From Ascarosepion bandense (lineage: Eukaryota; Mollusca; Cephalopoda; Sepiida; Sepiidae): 64,000 nt of DNA. This document shows, one piece after another, positions 11,302-22,140 of the stretch. The position numbers and the translations under genes are program-made. Positions within the stretch are counted from its first letter, which is position 1. Each line of letters opens with the position of its first letter. Location: contig JBBBDQ010001027.1 in NCBI GenBank assembly GCA_037127315.1, positions 3,492,501 through 3,556,500 of the forward strand, read 5' to 3'. The notes beneath the pieces are model-generated. The model made no database searches. It saw only the letters and a list, made by a program, of their open reading frames with translations, and was not told the origin of the DNA.

Positions 11302-11329
11302 GAAGAGAGAGTGAGAGACATGCGGATTT
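10837..11329. repeat. TA, GT and CA microsatellite cluster
   Basis: (TA)n at about 10837-10877 and 11029-11053, (GT)n at about 11056-11122, (CA)n then (TA)n at about 11250-11301. Translated frames over it are valine-cysteine or tyrosine-isoleucine runs and not genes. Confidence 0.9.
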
Positions 11330-11331
11330 AT

Positions 11332-11374
<43 letters not shown>

Positions 11375-11384
11375 TGAACAGACT

Positions 11385-11430
<46 letters not shown>

Positions 11431-11451
11431 TGAACAGACTGAGATAGGATA

Positions 11452-11498
<47 letters not shown>

Positions 11499-11509
11499 TG
11501 CGAACAGAC

Positions 11510-11567
<58 letters not shown>

Positions 11568-11578
11568 TGGAAAGACTG

Positions 11579-11647
<69 letters not shown>

Positions 11648-11657
11648 TGAACAGACT

Positions 11658-11711
<54 letters not shown>

Positions 11712-11721
11712 TGAACAGACT

Positions 11722-11767
<46 letters not shown>

Positions 11768-11778
11768 TGGAAAAACTG

Positions 11779-11831
<53 letters not shown>

Positions 11832-11841
11832 TGAACAGACT

Positions 11842-11899
<58 letters not shown>

Positions 11900-11909
11900 T
11901 GAACAGACT

Positions 11910-11953
<44 letters not shown>

Positions 11954-11967
11954 ATGACTGAGATAGA

Positions 11968-12002
<35 letters not shown>

Positions 12003-12012
12003 TGAACAGACT

Positions 12013-12066
<54 letters not shown>

Positions 12067-12077
12067 TGGAAAGACTG

Positions 12078-12122
<45 letters not shown>

Positions 12123-12132
12123 TGAACAGACT

Positions 12133-12178
<46 letters not shown>

Positions 12179-12209
12179 TATAGATAGATAGATAGATATG
12201 GAAAAACTG

Positions 12210-12248
<39 letters not shown>

Positions 12249-12256
12249 AATAGACT

Positions 12257-12314
<58 letters not shown>

Positions 12315-12324
12315 TGAACAGACT

Positions 12325-12378
<54 letters not shown>

Positions 12379-12388
12379 TGAACAGACT

Positions 12389-12458
<70 letters not shown>
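11330..12458. repeat. Compound TAGA array with periodic AACAGACT interruptions
   Basis: About 1.1 kb of (TAGA)n blocks, each 40-80 bp, separated by near-constant interruptions such as TATGAACAGACTAAGA, TATGGAAAGACTGAGA or TATGGAAAAACTGAGA. There are about fifteen blocks. The same interruption recurs in arrays at 33.6, 35.1, 46.6 and 63.4 kb. The minus frame reads as repeated YLSI, which is low complexity. Confidence 0.95.
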
Positions 12459-12464
12459 TGCAGA

Positions 12465-13019
12465 ATTTGTGCGCGCACATAGATATTTACGCAGCACAAG
12501 ACCAAGCCTAGGAAAAATTGCGAGGCATGAATTTCTCATCCAGAGATACAGGAAGAAGGGAAATGAGAGAGGAGCAAGAGATAGAGAGGGAAAAGTGGAA
12601 AGATATCAAAAGAAGAGGGGAAAAGATCGAGGGGAAGAAGGCAAAGGGCAGCAGATAATTAAGCAAGGGAAAGTGATGGGGGATGAGAGAGCGGAGAGAG
12701 ATGAGAAGAAGGGCAATGTACATAGGCGGAGAGAGGGGGGCAAGGGAAGGGGAAACCGAATAGGAGAGGTGGGAGTGAGAGATTAAGTCATGAATAACAA
12801 CGTATTTGTCACAACCACGGACTAGTAAAACCGAATTGAATTTTCAAATGAAAAAAACAAAGAAGTAATCAAGGAGAATAAAAAAAAGAAAAATGGCAAG
12901 AAAGAAATGGAGAAAAAAACGGACAAAAAAGTGGAGGAGAAAAGACGAAAAAGACAAAACATGACCAAGAAAGGAAGAACTATATAGAAGGAAAGAAAGA
13001 ATCTAAAAAGTGGGCTACA

Positions 13020-13071
<52 letters not shown>

Positions 13072-13320
13072 AAAACAGAAAAAAGAAAGTGAAAATAGAA
13101 AATAAGAACGGAAGAAAGAAAGTGAAAGAAAGAAAGAAAAAAGAAACTGAAAAACAAAAACAAAGAAAGAAAGAATCTAAAAACAGAAGAAAAAGAAAGA
13201 AAGAAAGAAAGAAAGAAAGAAAAATCGTGGGCTAGAAAAAAAGACAAAACGATTCGTGGCTCTAGAGAAAAGAAAAAGAAAGAAAAACATGGGAACGAAA
13301 GAAAGAATGATTTATTTCTA
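12465..13320. repeat. Purine-rich tract with GAAA runs
   Basis: From about 12530 the plus strand is almost entirely purine. A (GAAA)n run at about 13018-13075 sits in diverged GAAA-type sequence with words such as AAAACAGAAAAAAGAAAGTG that recur near 18000. The 105-codon plus frame at 12469-12786 is a lysine/arginine/glutamate/glycine low-complexity frame, and I do not call it a gene. Confidence 0.8.
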
Positions 13321-13492
13321 ATGAACTAAATCTAAATTCTTAAATATTTTTATAAAAAATATTTTCATATTTTATGTGAATTATTTTTGTGAAATTTTTA
13401 TAAATATGTTTAAATGAGATGTTAGTGCAATTTTCACGACAATTCATCTATCGCACCTTGTATGTACCTTAATATACAAATTATGCATTCAA

Positions 13493-13792
13493 TCAGTTAG
13501 TTAAGTGCCATACGTGATACACTCTTGGGCGATCATGTCTCGAAAGAGACATGACTGACTGGGCAAAAGATTATCCCGCAATAGGTTGCCATTGCTTTCT
13601 GCAGTAGACTGGTTGCCGACCAAGGCTATAGAACCCAATCTGTTCTGCTATTTAACCCAAAACTGGAAGGGAGAGACGGATTAATACCTTTCCCAAGGGT
13701 ATTTGCGCGTAAGTGAATACAATGGATTCAGCTGGAATTCGAACTCGGCTCCCCGGTTTCTCGTTCCGAGCCGATATCCACTGTACCACAAC
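13493..13792 (-). mobile_element. tRNA-derived SINE, nearly complete
   Basis: On the minus strand this begins with GTTGTGGTACAGTGGATATC, whose TGGTACAGTGG matches the pol III A box, then GAGTTCGAATTCC, close to a B box (one extra T). A body follows: GGTATTAATCCGTCTC, TTAACCCA, GGTTCTATAGCCTTGG, AACCAGTCTAC, GGCAACC, ACATGATCGCCC and GTATCACGTATGGCACTTAA. Length is about 300 bp, as for the plus-strand copy at 48371. It has no coding capacity and would need LINE proteins to move. Confidence 0.85.
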
Positions 13793-14390
13793 TATTTAAA
13801 TTATTCGGATTAACGTTCTCACTTTTGTTGCCATTTGTACGAAGTTTCGGTCATTGTACGCACCGGCCTTCTTCAGGTGCTAGGAATTTCGAACCGAACT
13901 TTTCATTACGATCACTCGAGTATATCGTTCTCATTCCTTGTGCGAAGCCTATTTTGGTAGTCATGAGTTGGGTTAGAGGGAGATAACTCATGACTACCAA
14001 AAAAGACTTACTAGTAGAACACAAAGTGAGTGAGAATAGTTTGAACCTGTGTACATGGCGTGATCGGTCTTAGTCGAGAAGGTCTGAACTTGTGGAATGT
14101 TGCACATCTAATATTCTGCTATGAAAATCGTGATAGATTAGTGAGAATTGCAATGTTTCGCATGTGGGAAAAAGGGGCGTAGGGTGGAAAATAATTCATC
14201 ATTTATAAAAGCTCGTAAAAACTTTTAAACTCATGAAGCTTGAAAATGAAGATCTGGGAGGTTGGTTTGAGGTCAATATAAAGCGAGCACTCTTGTAGCA
14301 TCTATCCAAATATGGGCATCCACTGAAAAAAACTTATCGATGCTTCCATAATTCCTACAGTGTTAACCTCTTTCTATCCTGCATATCCTC

Positions 14391-14394
<4 letters not shown>
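13793..14394. other. Unassigned sequence with a short inverted repeat and a hammerhead-like core
   Basis: TTTTGGTAGTCATGAGTT (near 13952) and AACTCATGACTACCAAAA (near 13985) form an 18-bp hairpin stem. On the minus strand near 13880, CTGAAGA is followed about 20 nt later by GAAAC, the arrangement seen in other Penelope-like repeats here. The rest of the segment shows no gene. Confidence 0.45.

Positions 14395-14445
<51 letters not shown>
14395..14445. repeat. (TA)n microsatellite at the edge of a Penelope-like element
   Basis: About 50 bp of TA. A similar TA run lies at the other edge of the element (15594-15648). Confidence 0.95.
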
Positions 14446-14449
<4 letters not shown>

Positions 14450-14910
14450 AAATATAACAGAAAATAAATGTCTACTATATTTAATCATGTGCCGTTCTGA
14501 ACATCGTATTTTAGCTTTAATTTTAGGTGAAAATAAAGACAAAAATTGTACAACAATTGGGTGTATTTTATTATGCTGGTTCTAAACTTTCGGCTTACAT
14601 GAGTCATCTTCAGAGAAGTTACATAATATAAAGGCATCCACCATCAAAGATATTATCTTGTGTTGACATAAAACATTGCTATGCGACCATAACAGTCACC
14701 GAATGGAACATGCAGTTCGTAAATTTTTAATGCGATTCGATGACGTCACACCGCGTGAGAGACCGAAATGGTAACAGAACCATATGTCTAAATGCAATGT
14801 AATGTGTTGTGACTAGATTGAAATCTGGTTTTATTAAGTGTTAGTTGTTTTAATCTAATGTAGATGGCCTCCAATATCTGAAGGTTCTTTTTACTGTGTG
14901 CATGTGTGTG

Positions 14911-15183
14911 TATTATTGTGTTATCGACTAAAATTTGTTTAATATTACCTACATGGCTATGTTTTTCTAAGAAATGTTGTTTAATTCAGCTATGAGGAGA
15001 AAGGTGGCAGGTAAGTCTACGGGAGAGTGTGGTTGTAGTAAAACCAATATATGCAGTGGTTATATTATTACCACCAGACATACAATCTCTGAACGGGAAT
15101 GTAAATTAATACATAACATTGGTTTTCTGGAGAGGGCTTAGTCGTGTGGTTGTAGGGTTATTAGAGACTATGAGGTTAATTGT
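14911..15183 (-). pseudogene. Penelope-type GIY-YIG endonuclease, pseudogene
   Basis: A single minus-strand frame reads IVSNNP, then LQKTNVMY, FTFPFRDC, TAYIGFTTTTLSRRLTCHLS, KQHFLEKH and IKQILVDNT, with two stop codons, one after NVMY and one after SPHS. The order fits the linker and GIY-YIG module of Penelope-like retroelements: a Cys-containing linker, an AYIG in place of the second half of GIY-YIG, then TTTTLSRRL with the helix arginine, then LVDNT. The YIG codons lie at about 15043-15051. In complete elements this nuclease nicks target DNA to prime reverse transcription. This copy is too broken to work. Confidence 0.8.
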
Positions 15184-15218
15184 TTTAAAAAAAATTTATA
15201 ATATAAGATGAGCTTAAT

Positions 15219-15369
15219 TTGATTATTATTAATTTCTACCTATTTGATTATTATTAATTTCTACCTATTTGATTATTATTAATTTCTACCTATTTGATTA
15301 TTATTAATTTCTACCTATTTGATTATTATTCATTTCTACCTATTTGATTATTATTCATTTCTACCTATT
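15219..15369. repeat. 25-bp minisatellite, 6 units
   Basis: Unit TTTGATTATTATTAATTTC followed by TACCTA. GATTATTATT recurs at 15221, 15246, 15271, 15296 and onward at exactly 25 bp; the last two units have CATTTC instead of AATTTC. It lies inside the Penelope-like remnant. Confidence 0.95.
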
Positions 15370-15590
15370 ATGTTTTTGAGTGTTGTTTCATCATGTTTGT
15401 AATTATTATGCATTTCGTTGCAATAGAATCAGCATAATAAAAAATATCCGAATATTGGAAAATTGTTGTCTTTATTTTCACCTGAATTTGAAGACAAAAT
15501 GCAATGTTTAGAACGGCATTAAACATAATAGACATTCATTGTCTCTTATATTTAACAATATATGTTTAGAAAATTATCTGCTATCTCGAT

Positions 15591-15593
<3 letters not shown>

Positions 15594-15648
<55 letters not shown>
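15594..15648. repeat. (TA)n microsatellite
   Basis: About 55 bp of TA, the right border of the Penelope-like remnant. Confidence 0.95.
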
Positions 15649-15649
<1 letters not shown>

Positions 15650-15675
15650 CACTTGGATGTGCGTTGTGCTGAAAA

Positions 15676-15812
15676 GCTCAATCTGACATGCTATTTAACC
15701 CATAGCTGGAGGGAGAAGAGACGGATTAATTGCTTTACCAAGAATGTTTGCGCGTAAGTGAATGCACAAATTCAACTGGAATTCGGACAAGGATCCAGGA
15801 TTTCCAGCTTCT
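15676..15812 (-). mobile_element. tRNA-SINE fragment
   Basis: The stretch GCTATTTAACCCATAGCTGG to GGAATTCGGAC matches the middle of the tRNA-SINE in minus orientation. The plus strand just before it carries GTGCGTTGTG, the opposite-strand start of the same SINE, so two pieces appear joined. Body and 3' end are missing. Confidence 0.65.
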
Positions 15813-15819
15813 ACTGAAA

Positions 15820-17190
15820 CGAATAGAAATATGTTAAATAAAAAATAGAAAAGAAAAAAGAGAGAGAAGAAAACAATGAAAATGTTACCAAAATAAAGAA
15901 AAAAGAAGGAAAGAAAGAAAAAATTGATCAAAAAAAAGGAAAGAAAGAAAGAAAATTAGACCAAAAAAAAGAAAACATAAGGAAAGCAAGAAAGAAAATT
16001 TAACGAATAAAAAAGAAAAAAGATGGAAAGAAAGTAAATTTGACCAAAAAAAAGGAAAAAGAAAGAAAAAAAAATTTGACCAAAAAAGAAAAAAAGAAGG
16101 AAAGAAAGAAAGGAAATTGAACCAAACAAAGAAAATATAAGTGAAGAAAGAAAGAAAGAAAATTTGACCAATAAAATAAAAAAGAAAGAAAATTTGCCCA
16201 AAAAAAAGAAAAAAAGGAAAGAAAGAAAGAAAGAAAATTAGACAAAAAAAAAAGAAAAATAAGGAAAGAAAGAAAGAAAATTTAGCCAAAAAAAAAAAAG
16301 AAAAAAGAAGGAAAGAAAGAAAATTTGATCAAAAAAAGAAAAAAGTAGTCTCTGGGTAACTTCGGTATCTCTCGGTAACTTACGTATCAGTTCCGGTACT
16401 CTCCGATAACTCGCACGGATCTCTACGATTACTCTAACGGATCTTTGTTATCACCGTATAGCTCTCTCTATGACAGGAGTATATGTATACTCAGTAAGGT
16501 CCATTGTCATATACAAAAGGGAGATTCCACAACAAAAGAAAAAAAAGAGTTACGACGAATAGAAAATATGAACAAATCTAAAGAAAAAGATAAAACAAAG
16601 AAAATGGGATAGAAAAAATGGCGGAGAATTGGAAAAAGAAAGACTAAAAGAAAGAAAGAGGAACACAACGAATAGAACATATCAATAAAGAAAAATAAAA
16701 ATGAAAGAGAAAAACGAAGGAGTTGGACAAGAAAAAGAGAGAAATAAAATGGAAAGAAATGAGAGAAAGAAAAAAGAAACTGGGATAGATAGAAAGAAAG
16801 AACGAACAAACAAATATTATCAACAAAGAAAAAAAAAAGAAAGAGACGAAAGAGTTGGGCAAGAAAAAAGGAAAAGAAAAGGAGAAGAAAAAGAGAGACA
16901 AATATCATAGATAGAAAGAAAGAACGAAACAACGAATATTAAATATCAATAAAGAAAAAAGAAAGAGAAAAACGAAAGATTTAGGCAAGAAAAAAGAAAA
17001 AGAAAAGGAGAAGAAAAAGAGAGACAAATAGGATAGATAGAAAGAAAGAACGAAACAACGAATATTAAATATCAATAAAGAAAAAAGAAAGAGAAAAACG
17101 AAAGATTTAGGCAAGAAAAAAGAAAAAGAAAAGGGGAAGAAAAAGAGAGACAAATAGGATAGATAAAAAGAAAGAAAGAATGAAATTAGA
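15820..17190. repeat. Homopurine region with diverged tandem units
   Basis: Almost all A and G on the plus strand except for a normal-composition insert at about 16345-16520. In 15890-16340 a unit built on AAAATTTGACCAAAAAAAAG plus GAAAGAAAG recurs about ten times. At 16910 and 17034 a 124-bp unit with GAACGAAACAACGAATATTA is duplicated almost exactly. Minus frames are phenylalanine/serine/leucine low complexity. The strand asymmetry could form triplex (H-) DNA. Confidence 0.85.
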
Positions 17191-17700
17191 ACCTAAAAAA
17201 TAAAACCAGAATGGCTAATCATGAAAAAAAAAAAACAACAAAAGATAAAAATGTCAGAAAAAATAAAGGAAAATCCTGAAACGAATTTGAAAAGAATGTG
17301 CAAATTTGAAAAACTTCAACTTGTGAAAATTATGAGAATTTGAACGAAATAAAAGTTCAATAAAAACAAAGATGGAATAGTTCTGATCTCACCGTGTCGT
17401 GCCATATATTCGTGAAGCCTTATGACAGGCGCCTGACTCTTAATTGTATCTATTTATAAAAATTCACCAATAAATTGCAGATAGAAATAACTGCAATCGC
17501 TGAATAAAAATCTAAATGAACTTTAAAGGCGAAGGTGAATCGATTGACCAGTCAATGGTGTCTCTACTTCGAGTGTCACAATTAACAATAGTGTGACTGC
17601 TCCTTTCAGTGATATAAAAATGGCGACAAGAAAAGAGACGAATTGAGAAGGTGAGACCAGATTGTAGGTGATGGCTGGCGGAAAAATTGAAAATTGAAGA
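17191..17700. other. Unassigned sequence
   Basis: Mixed-composition DNA between two homopurine tracts. I recognise neither a coding frame nor a repeat seen elsewhere in the window. Confidence 0.4.
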
Positions 17701-18264
17701 AAGTATTACATAAAGGGAGGGGGGAGAAAGAAGAAAGGGAATAGGGAAAGAGAACGAAAATGAAAAAAAAAAAGAAATGTAAACAATTGATGGGAAAGAA
17801 AAAAATGAAGGTCAGGAATAAAAAGAAGACGAAGAAAAGACAAATGAAATTCGAAGGACTGAAAGAAACGAAGAGGGAAAGAGAGGAAAGTTAAGAGGGA
17901 AAAAGGAGATAAAATGGAAAACAAAGACGGAAACAGACGAGAAAAAGGAAAGAAAGAAAATGAAAAACCGAAAGAAAGAAAGAAAGAAAGAAAGAAAGAA
18001 AAACAGAAAAAAGAAAGTGAAAAAAGAAAATAAGAACGGAAGAAAGAAAGTGAAAGAAAGAAAGAGAAAAGAAACTGAAAAACAGAAACAAAAAAGAAAG
18101 AAACTAAAAACAGAAGAAAAAGAAAGAAAGAAAAAAAAGAAAGAAAGAAAGAATAAAAAGTAAAAAGCAGAAAGAAAAAGAAAGAAATTGAAAAACAGAA
18201 AGAAAGAAAGAAAGAAAGAAAGTGAAAAAAGAAAGTGTAAAACAGGAAGACAGTGAAAGAACGA

Positions 18265-18304
<40 letters not shown>

Positions 18305-18323
18305 AATGATGGAAAATTAAACA

Positions 18324-18367
<44 letters not shown>

Positions 18368-18389
18368 AATGATGGGAAATTAAACCAAA

Positions 18390-18421
<32 letters not shown>

Positions 18422-18443
18422 AATGATGGAAAATTAATCCAAA

Positions 18444-18479
<36 letters not shown>

Positions 18480-18720
18480 AATGGTGAAAAATTTATCCAA
18501 AAAGAAAGAAAGAAAGAAAGAAAGAAAGAAATGATGGGAAATTAAACCAAAAAGAAAGAAAGAAAGAAAGAAAGAAAAGATGGAAAATTAATCCAAAAAG
18601 AAAGAAAGAAAGAAAGAAAGAAATGGTGAAAAATTTATCCAAAAAGAAAGAAAGAAAGAAAGAAAAAAAGAAAGAAAGAAATGGTGGAAAATTAATCCAA
18701 AAAGAAAAAAATAAATTTGA
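17701..18720. repeat. Homopurine tract with GAAA blocks and ATGATGGAAAATTAA spacers
   Basis: From about 18230 on, (GAAA)n blocks of 30-45 bp alternate with spacers such as AATGATGGAAAATTAA-CCAAAA or AATGGTGAAAAATTTATCC. The first half is a more diverged GAAA-type sequence. The long phenylalanine/leucine/serine frames on the minus strand (17706-18500 and others) follow from this and are not genes. Confidence 0.9.
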
Positions 18721-18834
18721 AGCACAGGTAAAAAAAATAGTGAGAAAGACAAACGAAATAAAGACGAAAAACGAAGAATGAGAAATGCAAAGAAAGGTGG
18801 TTTTCTGAGTGCATCTTAGATATGGCCCAAAATC

Positions 18835-18930
18835 GGAAGTATTGGCACCCAGTGAAAACCGAAACCCACTACTCAATTGTAATTGAGCCTTGCGAGACAA
18901 GCTTTCTAACCATTACACCATGCCGAGGTG
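18835..18930 (-). other. tRNA-like sequence, possibly a SINE head
   Basis: On the minus strand TGGTGTAATGG (about 18910-18920) is an exact match to the pol III A-box form TRGYNNARTGG, followed by TTAGAAAGCTTG as in a D-arm. About 40 nt later GGGTTTCGGTTTTCAC is only a poor B box. Intact cloverleaf pairing is not evident. It may be a decayed tRNA or the head of a SINE family not otherwise seen here. Confidence 0.35.
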
Positions 18931-19049
18931 ACCAAGAAGGGAAGAGGCGAAAGATCATGAAACCTGTAACCCTATGGTCAAGATAGCATGGTTTTAAATA
19001 CAGAGTGTTTCTTTCTCATTTATGATGAAGTTCATCCTTCGCAAGTGAA

Positions 19050-19690
19050 GAAGAGCTTGACTCCTGGTCACTAAGGATTTGGGTGGGTGCGGAGGTGGAT
19101 GATAAGGCCAATCTTTGCATGGAAGAGCCTGCTGCAGCAAGGGCAGGAATGCAGGGACCCAAGCTGGTGGATGAAGCTTTTGTACTCCTTCCTTTTCTGG
19201 TGTCTCTTTTTCAGGACCCTGATGCGACCCTCTTCAAATTTTACAACTTCAGATTTCACTTGGGATTTTCAGGCAGCTCTATCTTTAGCAGCAGGTTCTC
19301 AGGGGGAGTATGGGATGTCACGGCACTTGAGAGCCTCCTTTAAGCTGTCATTGTACCTCAACTTTCGCCGGCCAAGCGAACATTTCCCTGTGGAGAGTTC
19401 ACCATAAAAGAACCTCTTTGATAGACGGCTGTCCTCCATGCGGTGTGTAGGACCAGCCCACCGAAGTCGAGAGCGCAGAAGCATTGGATGAATGTTGTCA
19501 CACTTGGCACGTTCCAGCACAATTTTATGCTGCTATTTGATATTGAGGAAGGCACGCAGACACCTCATATAAAAGGCATTTAGTTGTTTCGCATGTCTGC
19601 TATAGACTGTCCATGTTTTGCAAGCATATAGCAGAAATGGAAGGACTACAGCTCTATACACTTGAAGTTTTGTGTCTATACTCAGATACT
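19050..19690 (-). pseudogene. LINE pol C-terminus with CCHH finger, broken
   Basis: The minus strand reads VLPFLLYACKTWTVYSRH and LNAFYMRCLRAFLNI near 19530-19680. 19299-19520 has SRLRWAGPTHRMEDSRLSKR, YGELSTGKCSLGR and RYNDSLKEALK. 19071-19259 has a zinc-finger-like CPCCSRLFHAKIGLIIHLRTH (Cys2, His2 spacing). These are the usual C-terminal motifs of a LINE group whose pol ends in such a finger. Three frames are used and there is a stop after FLNIK, so it is dead. It is a different lineage from the LINEs at 5.4, 49.3 and 59 kb. Confidence 0.85.
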
Positions 19691-19734
19691 CTTGAATACA
19701 TAGTGTTTCTTTCTCATATAGTTAAAACTTAGCA

Positions 19735-20145
19735 AGTCACCAACCTAGGTTTTCTTTTTTTTTCCTTTTTTATTTTCTTTTCCTTTTTTTTTTATTGGAG
19801 TAGATAGACTGAACTATTGCCCGGTTCATACTCCACCCACGTCTATTGAACAAGTGAAGAGGCTCATCTCTTGTTTCCTGTTTAGGATGTGGTTTCCGGT
19901 TTTCTCTTTTCTAATCTTTTCACTCTTTTTTTTCTTTTTTTTCCAATTGGAGTAGATAGACTAAACTATCGCCAGTCTCACACTCCACCCTCGTCTATTG
20001 AACAGGTGAAGAGGCTCATCCCTTTTTCCCTGTTTAGGGTGTGATTTCCGGCTTTCCCTTTTCCAACCTTTTCACTTTTACGTAGCCCCCTGCGCATCAG
20101 TGGCGTTACCGCCTTGCTCGGGGTGATATGATTAAAAAATATATA
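19735..20145 (+). mobile_element. LINE 3' UTR with internal 152-bp duplication
   Basis: AGTAGATAGACT at 19799 and 19951 starts two copies of a unit that includes CACTCCACCC, GTCTATTGAACA and GTGAAGAGGCTCATC. The second ends in the 3' signature GTAGCCCCCTGCGCATCAG, GCCTTGCTCGGGGTGATATG and an A/T tail. The same signature closes the LINE at 59-60.25 kb. Confidence 0.75.
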
Positions 20146-20269
20146 ACAGTTCCTACAAAAGGCTATAAGGAGTTATAATTTTTACGGAGGTGAATGTAAT
20201 GGAATCGATTGGAATTCGAACACGACACTTCGATTCCATAATCCAAGCCACAATCTTTTACTCTACTGT

Positions 20270-20660
20270 GCCTCCAAATGTAAGAAGTAATAAAAAAAAT
20301 CTGATGAAAAATAAAAAAATAGAATACAACGGATGACTAGAATGAAAAAAAATTAATATGAAAGAATTACAGAAAGAAAAAGAAAAAAAAACATTTGAAA
20401 AAGAATTGAAAAAATACAAAAAAAAAACAAAGAAAAAGATGAAGTCTGAGAAAGAAATATGAAAAATGAATGAGAGAATGGCAGAAAAAAAGAGAGGAAA
20501 GATCTGAGGTGAATAAAGAGAAGAAGAAGAAGAAGAAGAAGAAGAAGAAGAAGAAGAAGAAGAAGAAAGTAAGAAAGAAAGAAAGAAAGAAAATGAAAAA
20601 TGAATAAAAAAATGAAATCCGACACGAAAGAATGAAAACAGAAATGAAAAACATACGTGA
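20270..20660. repeat. Purine-rich tract with (AAG)n core
   Basis: (GAA)n at about 20519-20568 followed by (GAAA)n to about 20590, in A-rich surroundings. The minus frames are serine or phenylalanine runs. Confidence 0.85.
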
Positions 20661-20791
20661 GGGTAATCAATCAGGTAAGCATTTGTAGCCGAAAATTCCA
20701 AACATGTTCCACTGTCTGCTCTCCTGGGACGCAAACAGGTGAATAATTCGTTACCGAGCAGTAGAATAAGTTTAACGTGCTCATGTTATTA

Positions 20792-21398
20792 AACAGTCAG
20801 TTAAGTGTCATACGTGATACACGCTTGGGCGATCATGTCTCTTTCTAAACGTAACTGACAGGGCAGAAGATTTTCCCGTTGTAGATTGCCATTGCTTTCT
20901 GCAGTAGACTGGTTGCCAGTTAAGGCTAGAGAACCCAATTTGTTCTATTATTTGACACATAGCTAGAGGGGAAAGAAATGTATTGTATTATTAAGCAGTA
21001 ATTAATGGGAGATCAGTTTAAAACTCCATAACAATATAAAACTAATCCCCCACTTTATGCCCAATAAAACCTTAATCATGTTTTAATTATTATATTAAGT
21101 CAGTTAAGTGCCATACGTGATACACGCTTTGGGCGATCATGTCTCATAAGAAACATGACTGACTGGGCAGAAGATTTTTCCGCAGTAGGTTGCCATTGCT
21201 TTCTGCGGTAGACTGGTTGCCAGTCAAGGCTAGAGAAAACAATCTGTCCTATTATTTGAAACATAGCTAAAGGGAAGAGACGGATTAATACCTTTCCCAA
21301 TGGTATTTGCGCGTAAGTGAATGCAATGAATTCAACTGGAATTCGAACGCGGCTCCCCAATTTCTCGTTCCGAGCTGATATCCACTGCACCACAACGC
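20792..21398 (-). mobile_element. Dimeric tRNA-SINE
   Basis: Two SINE bodies in the same (minus) orientation, about 307 bp apart: CAGTTAAGTG(T/C)CATACGTGATAC occurs at 20795 and 21100. Only the 21100 unit carries the complete tRNA-like head (to about 21395, ending GCACCACAACGCAC). The other unit stops near 20985 and is joined through the palindrome at 21006-21055. Read on the minus strand the order is head, body, palindrome linker, body. The trimer at 27.5-28.4 kb has the same order. Confidence 0.85.
21006..21055. repeat. Junction palindrome inside SINE dimer
   Basis: GGGAGATCAGTTTA and AACTAATCCCCCAC arms around TATTGTTATGG (reverse complement), then TTTATGCCCA. Same family as the palindromes at 27752, 28043 and 56766. 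Confidence 0.8.
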
Positions 21399-21559
21399 AC
21401 ATTAGCGTTCATAATATACCAATGCTAAAAATGAGTAAAATCAATCTGACATTGTGGTTTAACATTAAATTTTCTGCAAACATTGTTAAAAGTACTATTG
21501 AAATATTAGCTTTTTTATCATTTCACCCAAAGTAACGCGATAAAGTCACTAAGACGCAA

Positions 21560-22140
21560 TCGGTTACTGGGAGCAAAAGATAATGAGAAGACGGTAGTGA
21601 CTAGAAAATAGAACAAAGGAAACGAATTCAGAGAAAAAAAACAAGAAGGCGACTGATTTTGCATCTAAATTTTGAGAATTGTGGAAGAGAGTGCTGGATT
21701 GCTACGTGCTGTCCGTCCTTCAATATGGCAGTGAATGCTGGACAATATCATCAAAGATGAAGGAAAACTTGAAGCAACCGAAATGTGGATCTACAGAAGG
21801 ATGCTGCGAATATCATGGATCGAGCATGTGAGCAATGATGAGGTTTTGGAAAGAATTGAAACGAAAAGGAAATTAATACAGAGCATCAAGAAGAGACAAC
21901 TAAAGTTCATGAGACATGCAATGAGGAAGGAGGGCTTGGAGAACCTGATACTAACAGGCCAGATAGAGGGAAAAAGAGACAGGTGAAAGCAACGGATAAC
22001 ATATTTGAAGGACCTAATCAGGTGGATGACGGAACGAGGATTGCACGGTGTAAGAGGAGAAGGCGTGTTCAGAGCCACCAGGGATAGGGAAACGTGGAAA
22101 GCCATGATCGCCTACGTCTTGAAGGGGCAGGGCACATAGA
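21560..22140 (+). pseudogene. LINE endonuclease-RT C-terminal fragment (RTE-like)
   Basis: The plus strand near 21690-21780 reads VLDCYVLSVLQYGSECWTIS and KMKENLEATEMWIYRRMLRIS. Frame 21735-21986 continues IEHVSNDEVLERIETKRKL, KKRQLKFMRHAMRKEGLEN and LILTGQIEGKRDR; a stop follows, and AMIAYVLKGQGT ends the homology near 22135, followed by (AAG)n. This copy includes the single YGSECW segment that is tandemly amplified at 3.6-4.7 kb, so it serves as a reference for that array. Two frames are used, so it is a pseudogene. Confidence 0.85.

Larger units (their letters stand above)
14446..15596 (-). mobile_element. Degenerate Penelope-like element with inverted terminal sequences
   Basis: The left edge (from 14446) has TGTTAAATATAACA, AATAAATGTCTA, TTTAATCATG and GTGAAAATAAAGACAA. 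The right edge has the same words inverted: TTGTCTTTATTTTCAC, CATTAAACATAATAGACATT and TATATTTAACAATA. Terminal sequences of about 150 bp are thus in inverted orientation, and both run into (TA)n. Between them is a broken GIY-YIG coding segment of Penelope type on the minus strand. Penelope-like elements are known for flanking repeats that may be inverted. The RT domain itself is absent, so this is an internally deleted remnant. Confidence 0.7.

Noticed and set aside
11908..12480. A 190-codon YLSI repeat protein
   Set aside because: It is the translation of the TAGA array.
12469..12786. 105-codon basic protein on the plus strand
   Set aside because: Composition is entirely driven by the purine-rich tract and there is no motif.
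17706..18500. A 264-codon minus-strand hydrophobic protein (Phe/Ser/Leu) as a membrane protein
   Set aside because: It is the translation of a GAAA homopurine tract; all frames there give low-complexity runs.
19083..19407. Plus-strand frames over 19.1-19.4 kb as a gene
   Set aside because: The minus strand encodes recognisable LINE C-terminal motifs including a zinc finger; the plus frames are shadows.
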